Source: Ruegeria lacuscaerulensis ITI-1157 (GTDB lineage: Bacteria > Pseudomonadota > Alphaproteobacteria > Rhodobacterales > Rhodobacteraceae). Taken from it: a stretch of DNA of 64,000 nucleotides. Every line of letters starts with the position of its first letter. Positions within the stretch are counted from its first letter, which is position 1. Shown piece by piece: positions 17,520 to 25,495 of the stretch. The DNA lies in contig GG704596.1 in assembly GCA_000161775.1 (NCBI GenBank), forward strand, positions 1,697,593 through 1,761,592. Reading direction: 5' to 3'. Both the position numbers and the translations under genes were made by a program. Under the pieces are notes generated by a model, which saw only the letters and a program-made list of their open reading frames with translations, was not told where the DNA came from and made no database searches.

Positions 17520-19955
17520 ATGAAATCGCGCACCAAGGTCGTGGTGATCGGCGGCGGAATCGCCGGCTGTTCAACCCTGTATCACCTGACGCAGGAAGGC
17601 TGGAGCGACGTGGTTCTGGTAGAGCGCAACGAGCTGACATCCGGCACCACATGGCATTCGGCCGCGCAGGTGACGAATTTCGGAATGAACCAGACGATGG
17701 TGGGGCTCAAGTCGCATTCGATCCGCCTGTACAAGGAACTGGCCGAGGACCCGGACTATCCGATCAACTACCATCATGGCGACGGTGGCATCCGGTTGGC
17801 CAATACCGAAGCGCAGATGCAGGGCTATCGCCATTTCGCGTCGATGGCGCGAGGGATGGACGTGCATTTCGAGGTGATCGACGCACAGGAATGCGCACGT
17901 CGCCACCCGCTGATCTCCACCGACAATCTGCTGGGCGGGTTGTGGGATCCGCTGGACGGAGACATTGATCCCGCCCAGCTGTGTCAGGCGCTGGCGCGGC
18001 GGGCGCGCAAGGCCGGGGCCGAGGTTTATCGCAACACGCCGGTCACGGCCCTGACCCAGCACAAGGACGACACCTGGACCGTTCATACCGAGCACGGCGA
18101 CATCGACTGTGACATCGTGGTGAATGCCTGTGGCTACCGCGTGAACGAGGTTGGCGCGATGATGGGCGTGCACCATCCCGTGGCCTCGATGGAGCACCAG
18201 TATTTCCTGACCGAGGAAATCCCCGCGATCCGCGATGCCGGCCACCGCATGCCGCTGCTGCGCTGCCCGATCAGCGATTACTACTGCCGGCAGGAAAAGA
18301 ACGGGCTGCTGTTGGGCTTCTACGAACAGGACTGCAAGACCTGGGGCATGGACGGGATCGACCCGAACTTCGTCAATGCGCTGTGTCCGGACGATCTGGA
18401 TAGGGTGACCGATGTGCTGGAAGGCGCGTTTGCCCGCATGCCCGCGCTGATGGAGGCCGGGATCCACACGGTCGTCAACGGCCCGATCACCTATACGATC
18501 GACGGCGCGCCTCTGGTCGGGCCAATCCCCGGCAAGCGCAACGCATTCTGCATCATCGGGCTGCGGGCCGGGCTGGGCGAGGGGGGCGGCCACGGCTGGC
18601 TGCTGGCCCAGCAGATCGTGCATGGCGAGGCCTGTTATGACACCTGGTGCCTCGACCCGCGACGGTTCGCCAGGCATGCCAATGTCGAGCTGACCGCGCT
18701 GAAGGCGATCGAGGATTACCAGAACGAGTTCCGCTTTCACTTTCCGCACGAACACCGCCCCGCCGGGCGGCCCGCCAAAACCACGCCTCTGACCCCGGTT
18801 CTGGCCGCCGAAGGCGCGGAATTTACCGTGGTGAATGGGTGGGAACGGGTCGAGTACATAAAGCCCGCGCCCGATTTCACACCGACGCTCAGTTTCGATT
18901 TTGACGAAACCTTCGACGTGATCGCCGCCGAGGTTGCCAATGTGCAGCAGAATGTCGGGCTGGCCGAAGTCAACGGGTTCAACCGGATCGAGATCACCGG
19001 TGCCGACCGGCATGCATTCCTCGACCGGATGATCTGCGGCGCGCTGCCTCGTCGCCCGGGTCGGGTGGGGTTGGCCTATCTGCTGAACCTTCAGGGTATG
19101 GTCAAGGCCGAGGCGACCATCGCAAATCTGCCCGCCAGTGACCGGGGGCCGGATCGGGTTTGGTACGGCTCGGCCGCAGCGGCCGAACTGCATGACATGG
19201 ATTGGTTGTCCCGGCACATCGCCCCCGACGAGGACGTGCAGTTGCGTAGCCTGACCAACGACCAGACCATCCTGGTTCTGGCCGGGCCACGGGCGCGTGA
19301 CGTGCTGTCGGCCTGTTCGCGCGGGGATTGGTCGCGGGACGCCTTCCCGTGGCTCAGCGTGCGCGAGTGCTGTGTCGGGATCGCGCCTGCCACCGTGATG
19401 GGCGTCAGTTTCTCGGGCGAGCTGGCCTATGAGATCCATGTACCTAATGCCTCGCTCTATGCGGCCTACCTTGCGCTGCGACAGGCTGGACAGGCCTTTG
19501 GCCTGCAACTGTTCGGCGCGCGGGCGGTCGAGTCGATGCGGATGGAGAAGACTTTCCTGCATTGGAAGGCCGACCTGATCACCGAGTTCGACCCATTCGA
19601 AACCGGGCTGCACCGCTTTGTTCGGCTGGACAAACCGCAGTTCATCGGGCGCGCGGCGCTGATCGAACGGCAGGCCAAAGGGCCGTCGCGCAAGCTGGTT
19701 GCCCTGCAAGTGCAGGCCACGCACGCGCCCGCGCATCCGGGTGCGTCGTTGATGGCCGAGGATCGGGTGGTGGGAACGGTGACTTCTGGCGACTGGGGGC
19801 ATCGCACCGGGCTGAACTTGGCGCATGCCTTTGTCGAGCCGCACCTTTCAGCCGAGGGCAGCGAGATGATGCTGGACCTGTGCGGCGACAGGGTTCCAGC
19901 GCGGGTGATCCCTGCTTGCCCCTACGATTTCGACTTCACCCGCATGCGCAGCTAA
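17520..19955 (+). CDS. FAD-dependent demethylating dehydrogenase, DMGDH/sarcosine dehydrogenase-like
   Basis: This 811-residue protein pairs an N-terminal FAD-binding DAO domain (VVVIGGGIAGCSTLYHLT, residues about 6-23) with a C-terminal folate-binding GcvT domain from about residue 440. SGTTWHSAAQV near residue 45 matches the segment holding the covalent-FAD histidine in dimethylglycine dehydrogenase. Such enzymes oxidise N-methyl groups of dimethylglycine or sarcosine and can pass the carbon to tetrahydrofolate. The ATG follows AGAAGGAGCACACCC; the open frame upstream lacks homology. It is divergent from the MttB-family gene and fits a stepwise N-demethylation route. The exact substrate is not evident. 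Confidence 0.87.
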   Translation: MKSRTKVVVIGGGIAGCSTLYHLTQEGWSDVVLVERNELTSGTTWHSAAQVTNFGMNQTMVGLKSHSIRLYKELAEDPDYPINYHHGDGGIRLANTEAQMQGYRHFASMARGMDVHFEVIDAQECARRHPLISTDNLLGGLWDPLDGDIDPAQLCQALARRARKAGAEVYRNTPVTALTQHKDDTWTVHTEHGDIDCDIVVNACGYRVNEVGAMMGVHHPVASMEHQYFLTEEIPAIRDAGHRMPLLRCPISDYYCRQEKNGLLLGFYEQDCKTWGMDGIDPNFVNALCPDDLDRVTDVLEGAFARMPALMEAGIHTVVNGPITYTIDGAPLVGPIPGKRNAFCIIGLRAGLGEGGGHGWLLAQQIVHGEACYDTWCLDPRRFARHANVELTALKAIEDYQNEFRFHFPHEHRPAGRPAKTTPLTPVLAAEGAEFTVVNGWERVEYIKPAPDFTPTLSFDFDETFDVIAAEVANVQQNVGLAEVNGFNRIEITGADRHAFLDRMICGALPRRPGRVGLAYLLNLQGMVKAEATIANLPASDRGPDRVWYGSAAAAELHDMDWLSRHIAPDEDVQLRSLTNDQTILVLAGPRARDVLSACSRGDWSRDAFPWLSVRECCVGIAPATVMGVSFSGELAYEIHVPNASLYAAYLALRQAGQAFGLQLFGARAVESMRMEKTFLHWKADLITEFDPFETGLHRFVRLDKPQFIGRAALIERQAKGPSRKLVALQVQATHAPAHPGASLMAEDRVVGTVTSGDWGHRTGLNLAHAFVEPHLSAEGSEMMLDLCGDRVPARVIPACPYDFDFTRMRS

Positions 19956-20008
19956 TGGGTGTGGCCAACATTCACCATTGCCCGAAAGCCAAAACTCTGT
20001 TTCGCTAG

Positions 20009-20025
20009 TTTCGATGAAATCGAAA
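20009..20025. promoter_or_regulatory. Inverted repeat before the LysR gene
   Basis: TTTCGAT-GAA-ATCGAAA has perfect 7-base arms 21 bases before the GTG start. The position suits autoregulation. One arm sequence, TTTCGAT, recurs at 17432-17438 before the flavoprotein gene. Confidence 0.5.
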
Positions 20026-20045
20026 TTGCGGGAGGGTTTTGCCCC

Positions 20046-21017
20046 GTGTCCAAAACACTGAGCCTGCGCTGGTTGGAAGTGTTTCGCCTGATCGCCAAGT
20101 CCGGTTCGATCCAGCAGGTGGCCTCGGAAACGGGTTTGTCGATCAGCACTGTTTCCAACCATCTTCGCAGCCTGGAAGACGCCCTTGGCATCGCATTGGT
20201 GGATCACGGTCGTCGTCCGATGAGCCTGACACCGGCTGGCGAGGTATTTTCGCGTTATGTACGGGATGGCCTGACCGTGTTGAAGCGGGGCGAGGCCGAG
20301 ATCCGGTCCGGCAACTGGCGCCACGCCACCGATCTGCGGCTGGCCCTGGTGGATGATTTCGACAACCAGATCGCGCCTGAACTGATCCGGTTCCTTGCCC
20401 ATGCGCTGCCGCGCTGCAATTTCCGACATTTCACACGGCCCAGCCACGAAATCATCGAGAAGTTGCAGGAGCACAAGCTGGACGCAGGTGTGGCGACCCG
20501 ACCGCCGGGCGGCACACAGGGGCTGATCGAGTATCCGCTTCTGCGTGATCCGTTCATCGTGATCGTTCCCGAGAAGTTCAAGGGAGACATTCAGGACCTG
20601 TTCTCGCCCCATTCCGACTTGCCGCTTCTGCGGTATTCGCGTGACTACACGATCGGCAAGCAGATCGAGATCCAGCTCACGCGCAACAAGTACAACCTGC
20701 CCAACCGGTTCGAGCTGGAATGCAACCAGTCGATCATGGGTCTTGTCGCCGAAGGCAGCGGGTGGGCGATCACGACGGCCGGGTGCTTCCACCGGGCGCA
20801 TCGCTATCATGACTCGGTCCGGGCCACGCCTTTTCCGGGTCGGAACTTCGTGCGGACCGTTTCCCTGTTCACGACCGAGGTCTATCCGGACACCACCTCA
20901 AAGCTGATCCACAAGGCCCTCAGCAGCTTGATCCGTCAGTATTTCACCGAGCCGATGTGCAAACGGCATTTGTGGCTGAAAGGTGATTTCCGCACGATGG
21001 AGGAGCAGGCGGCCTGA
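20046..21017 (+). CDS. LysR family transcriptional regulator
   Basis: This regulator of about 323 residues has an N-terminal winged helix (LSLRWLEVFRLIAKSGSIQQVASETGLSISTVSNHLRSLEDALG) and a C-terminal effector domain. A GTG start is chosen because GGGAGG lies 9 bases upstream; an earlier in-frame start would run through the palindrome. It follows the DMGDH-like gene on the same strand by 90 bases and probably regulates the methylamine/betaine genes and itself. It ends 9 bases from the converging LacI gene. Confidence 0.85.
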   Translation: MSKTLSLRWLEVFRLIAKSGSIQQVASETGLSISTVSNHLRSLEDALGIALVDHGRRPMSLTPAGEVFSRYVRDGLTVLKRGEAEIRSGNWRHATDLRLALVDDFDNQIAPELIRFLAHALPRCNFRHFTRPSHEIIEKLQEHKLDAGVATRPPGGTQGLIEYPLLRDPFIVIVPEKFKGDIQDLFSPHSDLPLLRYSRDYTIGKQIEIQLTRNKYNLPNRFELECNQSIMGLVAEGSGWAITTAGCFHRAHRYHDSVRATPFPGRNFVRTVSLFTTEVYPDTTSKLIHKALSSLIRQYFTEPMCKRHLWLKGDFRTMEEQAA

Positions 21018-21026
21018 CTGCTCCGC

Positions 21027-22046
21027 TCAGGGGGCTGGGCTCAGCGACTGCCGCTCGACAATATGCGTGTGCAGGCGTTCGCCGGTTCCGGGGGTGCTGT
21101 GTTCTACCATTTCGATCAGCGCCCTCGCGGCCTTTCCACCCATCTCGCGATGCGGCACATGCACGGTGGTCAGGCCCGGGCGGAGAAGCCGCGCCAGTTC
21201 GATGTCATCGAACCCGGTTATCGAGACATCCTGCGGCACCTTCAGCCCCATGTCCTGCGCCCTGAGCAGCGCTCCGGCGGCCAGAACGTCGTTGCCGCAC
21301 ATCACTGCGGTTGGTGGCGTGTCCTGCGACATCAGGCCTGAAAACGCCTCGGCCCCGTTTTCGATTTCGTACGGAGTTTCGACCACCTGCAGCGCGGCGG
21401 GGTCCAGTCCGTGATGCCGGATCGCGTCTCGTGCCCCCTCAAGCCGCAGCCGGGCCCGGTCGTTTCCGCGGGTGATGCCGGAAATCATTGCCAGCCGCCG
21501 ATGCCCCAGGCCGATCACTTTGCAGGCCAGGTCGAACATGGCCTGCCGGTTGTCGAACCCGATCGAGGGCAGCTTGCCCTCGGCGGCAAAGGACCAGGCC
21601 ACAAGGGCCGGAATCTGGCGCTGTTCCAGAAAGTCGTAGATATGCGGCGCGCGGTCATGCCCGATCAGCAACAGCCCGTCGGCACCGCGCGCGACCAATG
21701 TGCGGATCTGTTCCTCTTCGGTCTCGGGTTTGTAGGCCGAACTGGACACCAGCAGGGTATAGCCGTGTTTGCGCAGTTCTTCCTGAAACGCCTGCAGGCC
21801 GCGGGCAAAGATGGCGTTGTCCATCGTCGGGATGATCGCCCCGATGGTGAAGGTGCGCTTGGCCGCCATGACGCGGGCCGCGAAATTCGGTGTATAGCCT
21901 AGGGCCTCGATCGCCGATTGCACACGTTTGCGGGTCGCTTCGACCACTCGGTCCGGCGTGTTGATGCAACGCGAAACCGTCGCCGTGGACACGCCCGCCT
22001 GTTTGGCGACGTCGTCCAGTGTCGGGGCGGGCTTCAGCTTCGACAT
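21027..22046 (-). CDS. LacI family transcriptional regulator of the sulfonate operon
   Basis: This 339-residue LacI/GalR repressor has the N-terminal HTH and hinge (TLDDVAKQAGVSTATVSRCINTPDRV, then IEALGYTPN) and a periplasmic-binding-protein-like effector domain (FTIGAIIPTMDNAIFARG). It is divergent from the sulfonate operon, and two matching LacI-type operators lie between them. DHPS or a pathway intermediate as inducer is inferred from position. A GTG two codons upstream is an alternative start. Confidence 0.9.
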   Translation of the reverse strand: MSKLKPAPTLDDVAKQAGVSTATVSRCINTPDRVVEATRKRVQSAIEALGYTPNFAARVMAAKRTFTIGAIIPTMDNAIFARGLQAFQEELRKHGYTLLVSSSAYKPETEEEQIRTLVARGADGLLLIGHDRAPHIYDFLEQRQIPALVAWSFAAEGKLPSIGFDNRQAMFDLACKVIGLGHRRLAMISGITRGNDRARLRLEGARDAIRHHGLDPAALQVVETPYEIENGAEAFSGLMSQDTPPTAVMCGNDVLAAGALLRAQDMGLKVPQDVSITGFDDIELARLLRPGLTTVHVPHREMGGKAARALIEMVEHSTPGTGERLHTHIVERQSLSPAP

Positions 22047-22108
22047 TTCCACACCTGATCTTTGTTTTCTTCAATTCTAACCGGATCGGATTGGCAATGA
22101 AAGTTGAA

Positions 22109-22124
22109 ATGTAAGCGCTTGCAT
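22109..22124. promoter_or_regulatory. LacI-type operator 1
   Basis: ATGTAAGC-GCTTGCAT is palindromic with one mismatch and has the central AAGCGCTT core typical of LacI/GalR operators. It lies 63 bases from the lacI-type start and 21 bases centre to centre from operator 2. Confidence 0.8.
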
Positions 22125-22130
22125 TTTCCA

Positions 22131-22144
22131 TGTAAGCGCTTACA
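22131..22144. promoter_or_regulatory. LacI-type operator 2
   Basis: TGTAAGCGCTTACA is a perfect 14-base palindrome just before the first gene of the sulfonate operon. The 21-base spacing from operator 1 puts both sites on the same helix face. Confidence 0.85.
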
Positions 22145-22181
22145 AATGGCATCAGTGCCGATTCTACCCGGAGTCCCGAAC

Positions 22182-22364
22182 ATGTTTCTTGCCGCATCCG
22201 CCATCGTCTTCGTCGTCTATTTCGCGAACGTGGCGCTGGGTGCGTTTGCAGGCCGCGCGTTTCTTGGGGATGTGGGCGAGATGCTGGTTCTGTTCGCGGC
22301 GTCGATCCTGTTCGTTGTCGCAATTCTGAAAAAAGAGGCCGCGCGCGAGGAGAACGGCGGCTGA
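22182..22364 (+). CDS. 60-residue membrane protein heading the sulfonate operon
   Basis: This short protein starts MFLAASAIVFVVYFANVALG and has a second hydrophobic segment EMLVLFAASILFVVAIL, with a charged tail KKEAAREENGG. Two membrane helices with the tail in the cytoplasm are predicted by eye. CCCGGAG precedes the ATG by 8 bases; earlier in-frame starts would overlap the operator. It is 24 bases upstream of the TRAP binding-protein gene, so cotranscription is likely. Its function is unknown; an accessory subunit of the TRAP system is one possibility. Confidence 0.7.
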   Translation: MFLAASAIVFVVYFANVALGAFAGRAFLGDVGEMLVLFAASILFVVAILKKEAAREENGG

Positions 22365-22388
22365 ATTTTTCCAATGGGAGGGCAATCA

Positions 22389-23534
22389 ATGAACAAAGAT
22401 CAAATGGAGCTGGCGTCCGCTGAACGCCGCAATTTCCTGAAACTCAGTGCCAGTGGCGCGTTTACGGCCGCACTGGTGGCGGGCGCAAGCGGCGTGTTGT
22501 GGTCATCCGAGGCCGCGGCGCAGACCGCGAAGGAGGAAAAGGAGCGCGAGCAAGCTGCCGAGCATGTGATGACGGTGGCCACGGCCTATGTGCTGGGCGC
22601 CTCGCGCAGCTATCCGATCATGCAGCTGGACCTGAAAGAGAACATCCAGAACGCAACCAACGGCAAGGTCTATGTCAAGCTGGCCCCGGGCGGGCAGCTG
22701 GGCGCGGGCGGCGCGTTGGTGCAGAAGGTGCAGGGCGGAACCATCCAGGCCGCGCAACATTCGCTGTCGAACTTCGCACCCTTCGCTTCGACCGTGGACC
22801 TGATCAACATGCCGTATCTCTGCGGCTCGAACCAGCGGTTCACCAACCTGGTGCATTCCGACACCTGGAAGAACGAAGTACACCCCAAGGTCGAGGCCGC
22901 AGGCTTCAAGGCGCTGTTCTATGTCGTGATCGACCCGCGCGTCGTGGCCGTGCGCCAAGGCGGAAATGCCGTCATCACCCCCTCGGACATGAGCGGGATC
23001 AAATTCCGCGTGCCCGGGTCCAAGATGCTGCAGCAATATTATCGCATGGTCGGTGCCAACCCGACGCCCGTTGCGTGGGGTGAGACCCCCTCGGCCATCA
23101 AGCAGGGCGTGGCGGATGCGCTCGACCCGTCGGTCGGCGCGCTCTATGTGTTTGGCTTCAAGGACATTCTGTCTCACGTCACCTTCACCCAGGCGGTGCC
23201 GGACAGCCAGGTCTATTCCTGCAACCTGGAATGGTTCAACTCGATGCCGGCCGACGTGCAGGAGGGCATCATGTGGGGATCGGAGATGACCGGACACCAG
23301 AACCTTGCCAAGGTCCCATCCGCCCGCGCCTATGCCATGGCCGAGCTGAACAAGGCCGGGGTTCAGTTCCACTCGCTGACCGACGACCAACTGGCCGAGT
23401 GGCAGGAGGCTGGCGGTTACCAGCGCCCGGAATGGGACCCCTTCAAGACCGAGCTGGCCGGGTCGATGGACGCCTTCGAAAAGCTGGTCGAGGCGGCCGG
23501 CACCCAAGGCAAATACTACGTCCACGACGCCTGA
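22389..23534 (+). CDS. hpsK: TRAP transporter substrate-binding protein, DHPS-type
   Basis: This 381-residue DctP-family periplasmic binding protein captures a small anion for TRAP uptake. Its leader has ERRNFLKLSASG at about residues 12-23, a twin-arginine (Tat) signal, followed by a hydrophobic stretch ending ASGVLWSSEAAAQ. Family parts include GGTIQAAQHSLSNFAPF and SDMSGIKFRVPGS. The next genes are DctQ- and DctM-type, and HpsN follows, so the ligand is very probably 2,3-dihydroxypropane-1-sulfonate. The name follows the hpsKLM usage for DHPS importers. GGGAGGG precedes the ATG. Confidence 0.82.
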   Translation: MNKDQMELASAERRNFLKLSASGAFTAALVAGASGVLWSSEAAAQTAKEEKEREQAAEHVMTVATAYVLGASRSYPIMQLDLKENIQNATNGKVYVKLAPGGQLGAGGALVQKVQGGTIQAAQHSLSNFAPFASTVDLINMPYLCGSNQRFTNLVHSDTWKNEVHPKVEAAGFKALFYVVIDPRVVAVRQGGNAVITPSDMSGIKFRVPGSKMLQQYYRMVGANPTPVAWGETPSAIKQGVADALDPSVGALYVFGFKDILSHVTFTQAVPDSQVYSCNLEWFNSMPADVQEGIMWGSEMTGHQNLAKVPSARAYAMAELNKAGVQFHSLTDDQLAEWQEAGGYQRPEWDPFKTELAGSMDAFEKLVEAAGTQGKYYVHDA

Positions 23535-23630
23535 TGCGGACCGGGCGGGCGCCGGACGCGTGCCCGCCTTTTCCAGACCTGCACGGCCTGATCATTCAGG
23601 CCCATCCCCCCAGCCTTGCCGAGGGAAGCG

Positions 23631-24143
23631 ATGTCCTTACTCAGAACCATAGACCGCAACGCCGAACGCTGGCTGCTGCTGGTGTTCTACGTGATGCTGG
23701 TCATCACGATGGCGATCGAGGTGCTGCGGCGCGAGATCTTCGCCTATTCCTCGATCTGGGGTGAGGAGATCGTTCGCTATTCCTTCATCTATCTGGCCTG
23801 GATCGGCGCGGCGGCGGCGGTCAGGGAACGCGCCCATATCCGGATCGACGTGATCATGCACTACCTCGGCCCGCGGCCCAAGGCGGTGCTGTATATCTTC
23901 GGTGATCTGGTGATGTTCGCGGTGGCGGTCATCGCGCTCTACTGGTCCTACGAGGCGGTGCATGTCTCGGCCAAGTTCGGCTCGGTCACCGACGGGCTGC
24001 GGATATCGAAGGTGTGGTTTCTGATGGCGGTGCCTACGGGCTTTGCCCTGATGATATGGCGACTGATCCAATCTTTGTTGAATGACATCAAAAGCCTGCG
24101 CGACGGCACGCCCGTCTTCGAAGGCGACAAGCTGTTTGACTGA
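23631..24143 (+). CDS. hpsL: TRAP transporter small permease (DctQ family)
   Basis: This 170-residue protein has four hydrophobic segments and the family motif WGEEIVRYSFIYLAWIGAAAAVRERAHIRID near residues 43-73. It is the small membrane subunit that pairs with the DctM protein encoded 11 bases downstream. The start was set at MSLLRTIDRN because GAGGGAAG lies just upstream. No rare features. Confidence 0.85.
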   Translation: MSLLRTIDRNAERWLLLVFYVMLVITMAIEVLRREIFAYSSIWGEEIVRYSFIYLAWIGAAAAVRERAHIRIDVIMHYLGPRPKAVLYIFGDLVMFAVAVIALYWSYEAVHVSAKFGSVTDGLRISKVWFLMAVPTGFALMIWRLIQSLLNDIKSLRDGTPVFEGDKLFD

Positions 24144-24154
24144 GGAGCGACCGG

Positions 24155-25483
24155 ATGCTGTGGAGTACCCTCAATCAAACGGTCGAACTGGGCTGGGATT
24201 TCTACCTGCCCGTGATCCTGTTCGTCGGCCTGATCGCGCTGGCGGTTCCGGTCTGGGCCGCGATCGGCTCGGCCGCGATCGTGATGCTGGTCATGTCGGG
24301 CGATCTGCCGCTGAGCCTTGTGGGCGAAAGCCTGTTCACCGGCATCGACGCCTTTGCCCTGACAGCGGTGCCGCTGTTCATCCTGACCGGTGACGTGCTG
24401 GTGCGCACCGGGCTGTCGCGCAAGTTTCTGGACGTGGCCGAGGCGCTGACCTGTTTTGCCAAGGGCGGGTTCGGCTCGGCCACGGTTCTGGTTTGCGGCA
24501 TGTTCGCGGCCATCTCGGGGTCTGACGCGGCGGGGGCGGCGGCGGTGGGTCGGATGACGATCGCCCGACTGGTCGAAAGCGGCTATCCGCGCCCCTATGC
24601 CTGTGCGCTGGTGGCGGCGGGGGCCTGTACCGGCATCCTGATCCCGCCTTCGATCGCCTATATCATCATCGGGCTCGTGCTGGGTATTTCGGCCTCGACC
24701 CTGTTTCTGGCCGCTCTGATCCCGGGGCTGGCGATCCTGATCTCGATCCTCGTGACCAACATCATCATGAACCGCCTCTATGCCTATGAGGGCGGCGGCA
24801 TGATGACCATGGGCGAGTGGGCCGCCAACCTTGGCAAGGCGCTGAAATCGGGCTGGTATGCGTTCATCGTGCCGGGCATCATCTTCTATGGCATCTTTTC
24901 GGGTCGCCTGACCCCGACCGAGGCGGGCGCGACCGCCGTTGTCGTCACCATCATCATGGGGTTCATCCTGCGCACGCTGACCCTGGCGGACTTCCCGTCG
25001 ATGCTGGTCAGCTCGGCCAAGGTGAACGGGGTGATCCTGCCGATCATCGCCTTCTCGGCCCCGCTGGCCGAGGCGCTGGCGATCATGGGCGTGCCGCAGG
25101 GCTTCGTGGCCTCGGTGACCTCGCTGACCGAGGATCCGTTCCTGCTCATCCTGCTGATGATCGGCATTCTGATCGCGGCCGGCTGCGTCATGGAGACGAC
25201 ACCGAATATCGTCATCCTGGCCCCGATCCTGAAACCGCTGGCGGACAATATCGGCATGAACGAGATCCAGTTCTGCATCATGATGATCACCGCGCTGGGC
25301 GTTGGCTTCATCACGCCGCCACTGGGGCTGAACCTGTTCGTGGTGTCGGGGATCACGGGTGAATCCATCCTCAAGATCGCAGCCCGCGCCGTGCCCTTCG
25401 TGCTGACCATGCTGATCGTCGTCATCCTGATCGCCTACGTTCCGGCGCTGTCGACCACCTTGCTTCCTGAAATCTACCAATAG
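24155..25483 (+). CDS. hpsM: TRAP transporter large permease (DctM family)
   Basis: This 442-residue, strongly hydrophobic protein is the Na+-coupled transport subunit. Family motifs include ISGSDAAGAAAVGRMTI, ACTGILIPPSIAYIIIG, IFSGRLTPTEAGATAV and FITPPLGLNLFVVSGI. With the small subunit and binding protein it forms the importer feeding the dehydrogenases downstream. GAGGAGCGACCGG precedes the ATG. Confidence 0.88.
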   Translation: MLWSTLNQTVELGWDFYLPVILFVGLIALAVPVWAAIGSAAIVMLVMSGDLPLSLVGESLFTGIDAFALTAVPLFILTGDVLVRTGLSRKFLDVAEALTCFAKGGFGSATVLVCGMFAAISGSDAAGAAAVGRMTIARLVESGYPRPYACALVAAGACTGILIPPSIAYIIIGLVLGISASTLFLAALIPGLAILISILVTNIIMNRLYAYEGGGMMTMGEWAANLGKALKSGWYAFIVPGIIFYGIFSGRLTPTEAGATAVVVTIIMGFILRTLTLADFPSMLVSSAKVNGVILPIIAFSAPLAEALAIMGVPQGFVASVTSLTEDPFLLILLMIGILIAAGCVMETTPNIVILAPILKPLADNIGMNEIQFCIMMITALGVGFITPPLGLNLFVVSGITGESILKIAARAVPFVLTMLIVVILIAYVPALSTTLLPEIYQ

Positions 25484-25495
25484 GATCTGCTGAAC

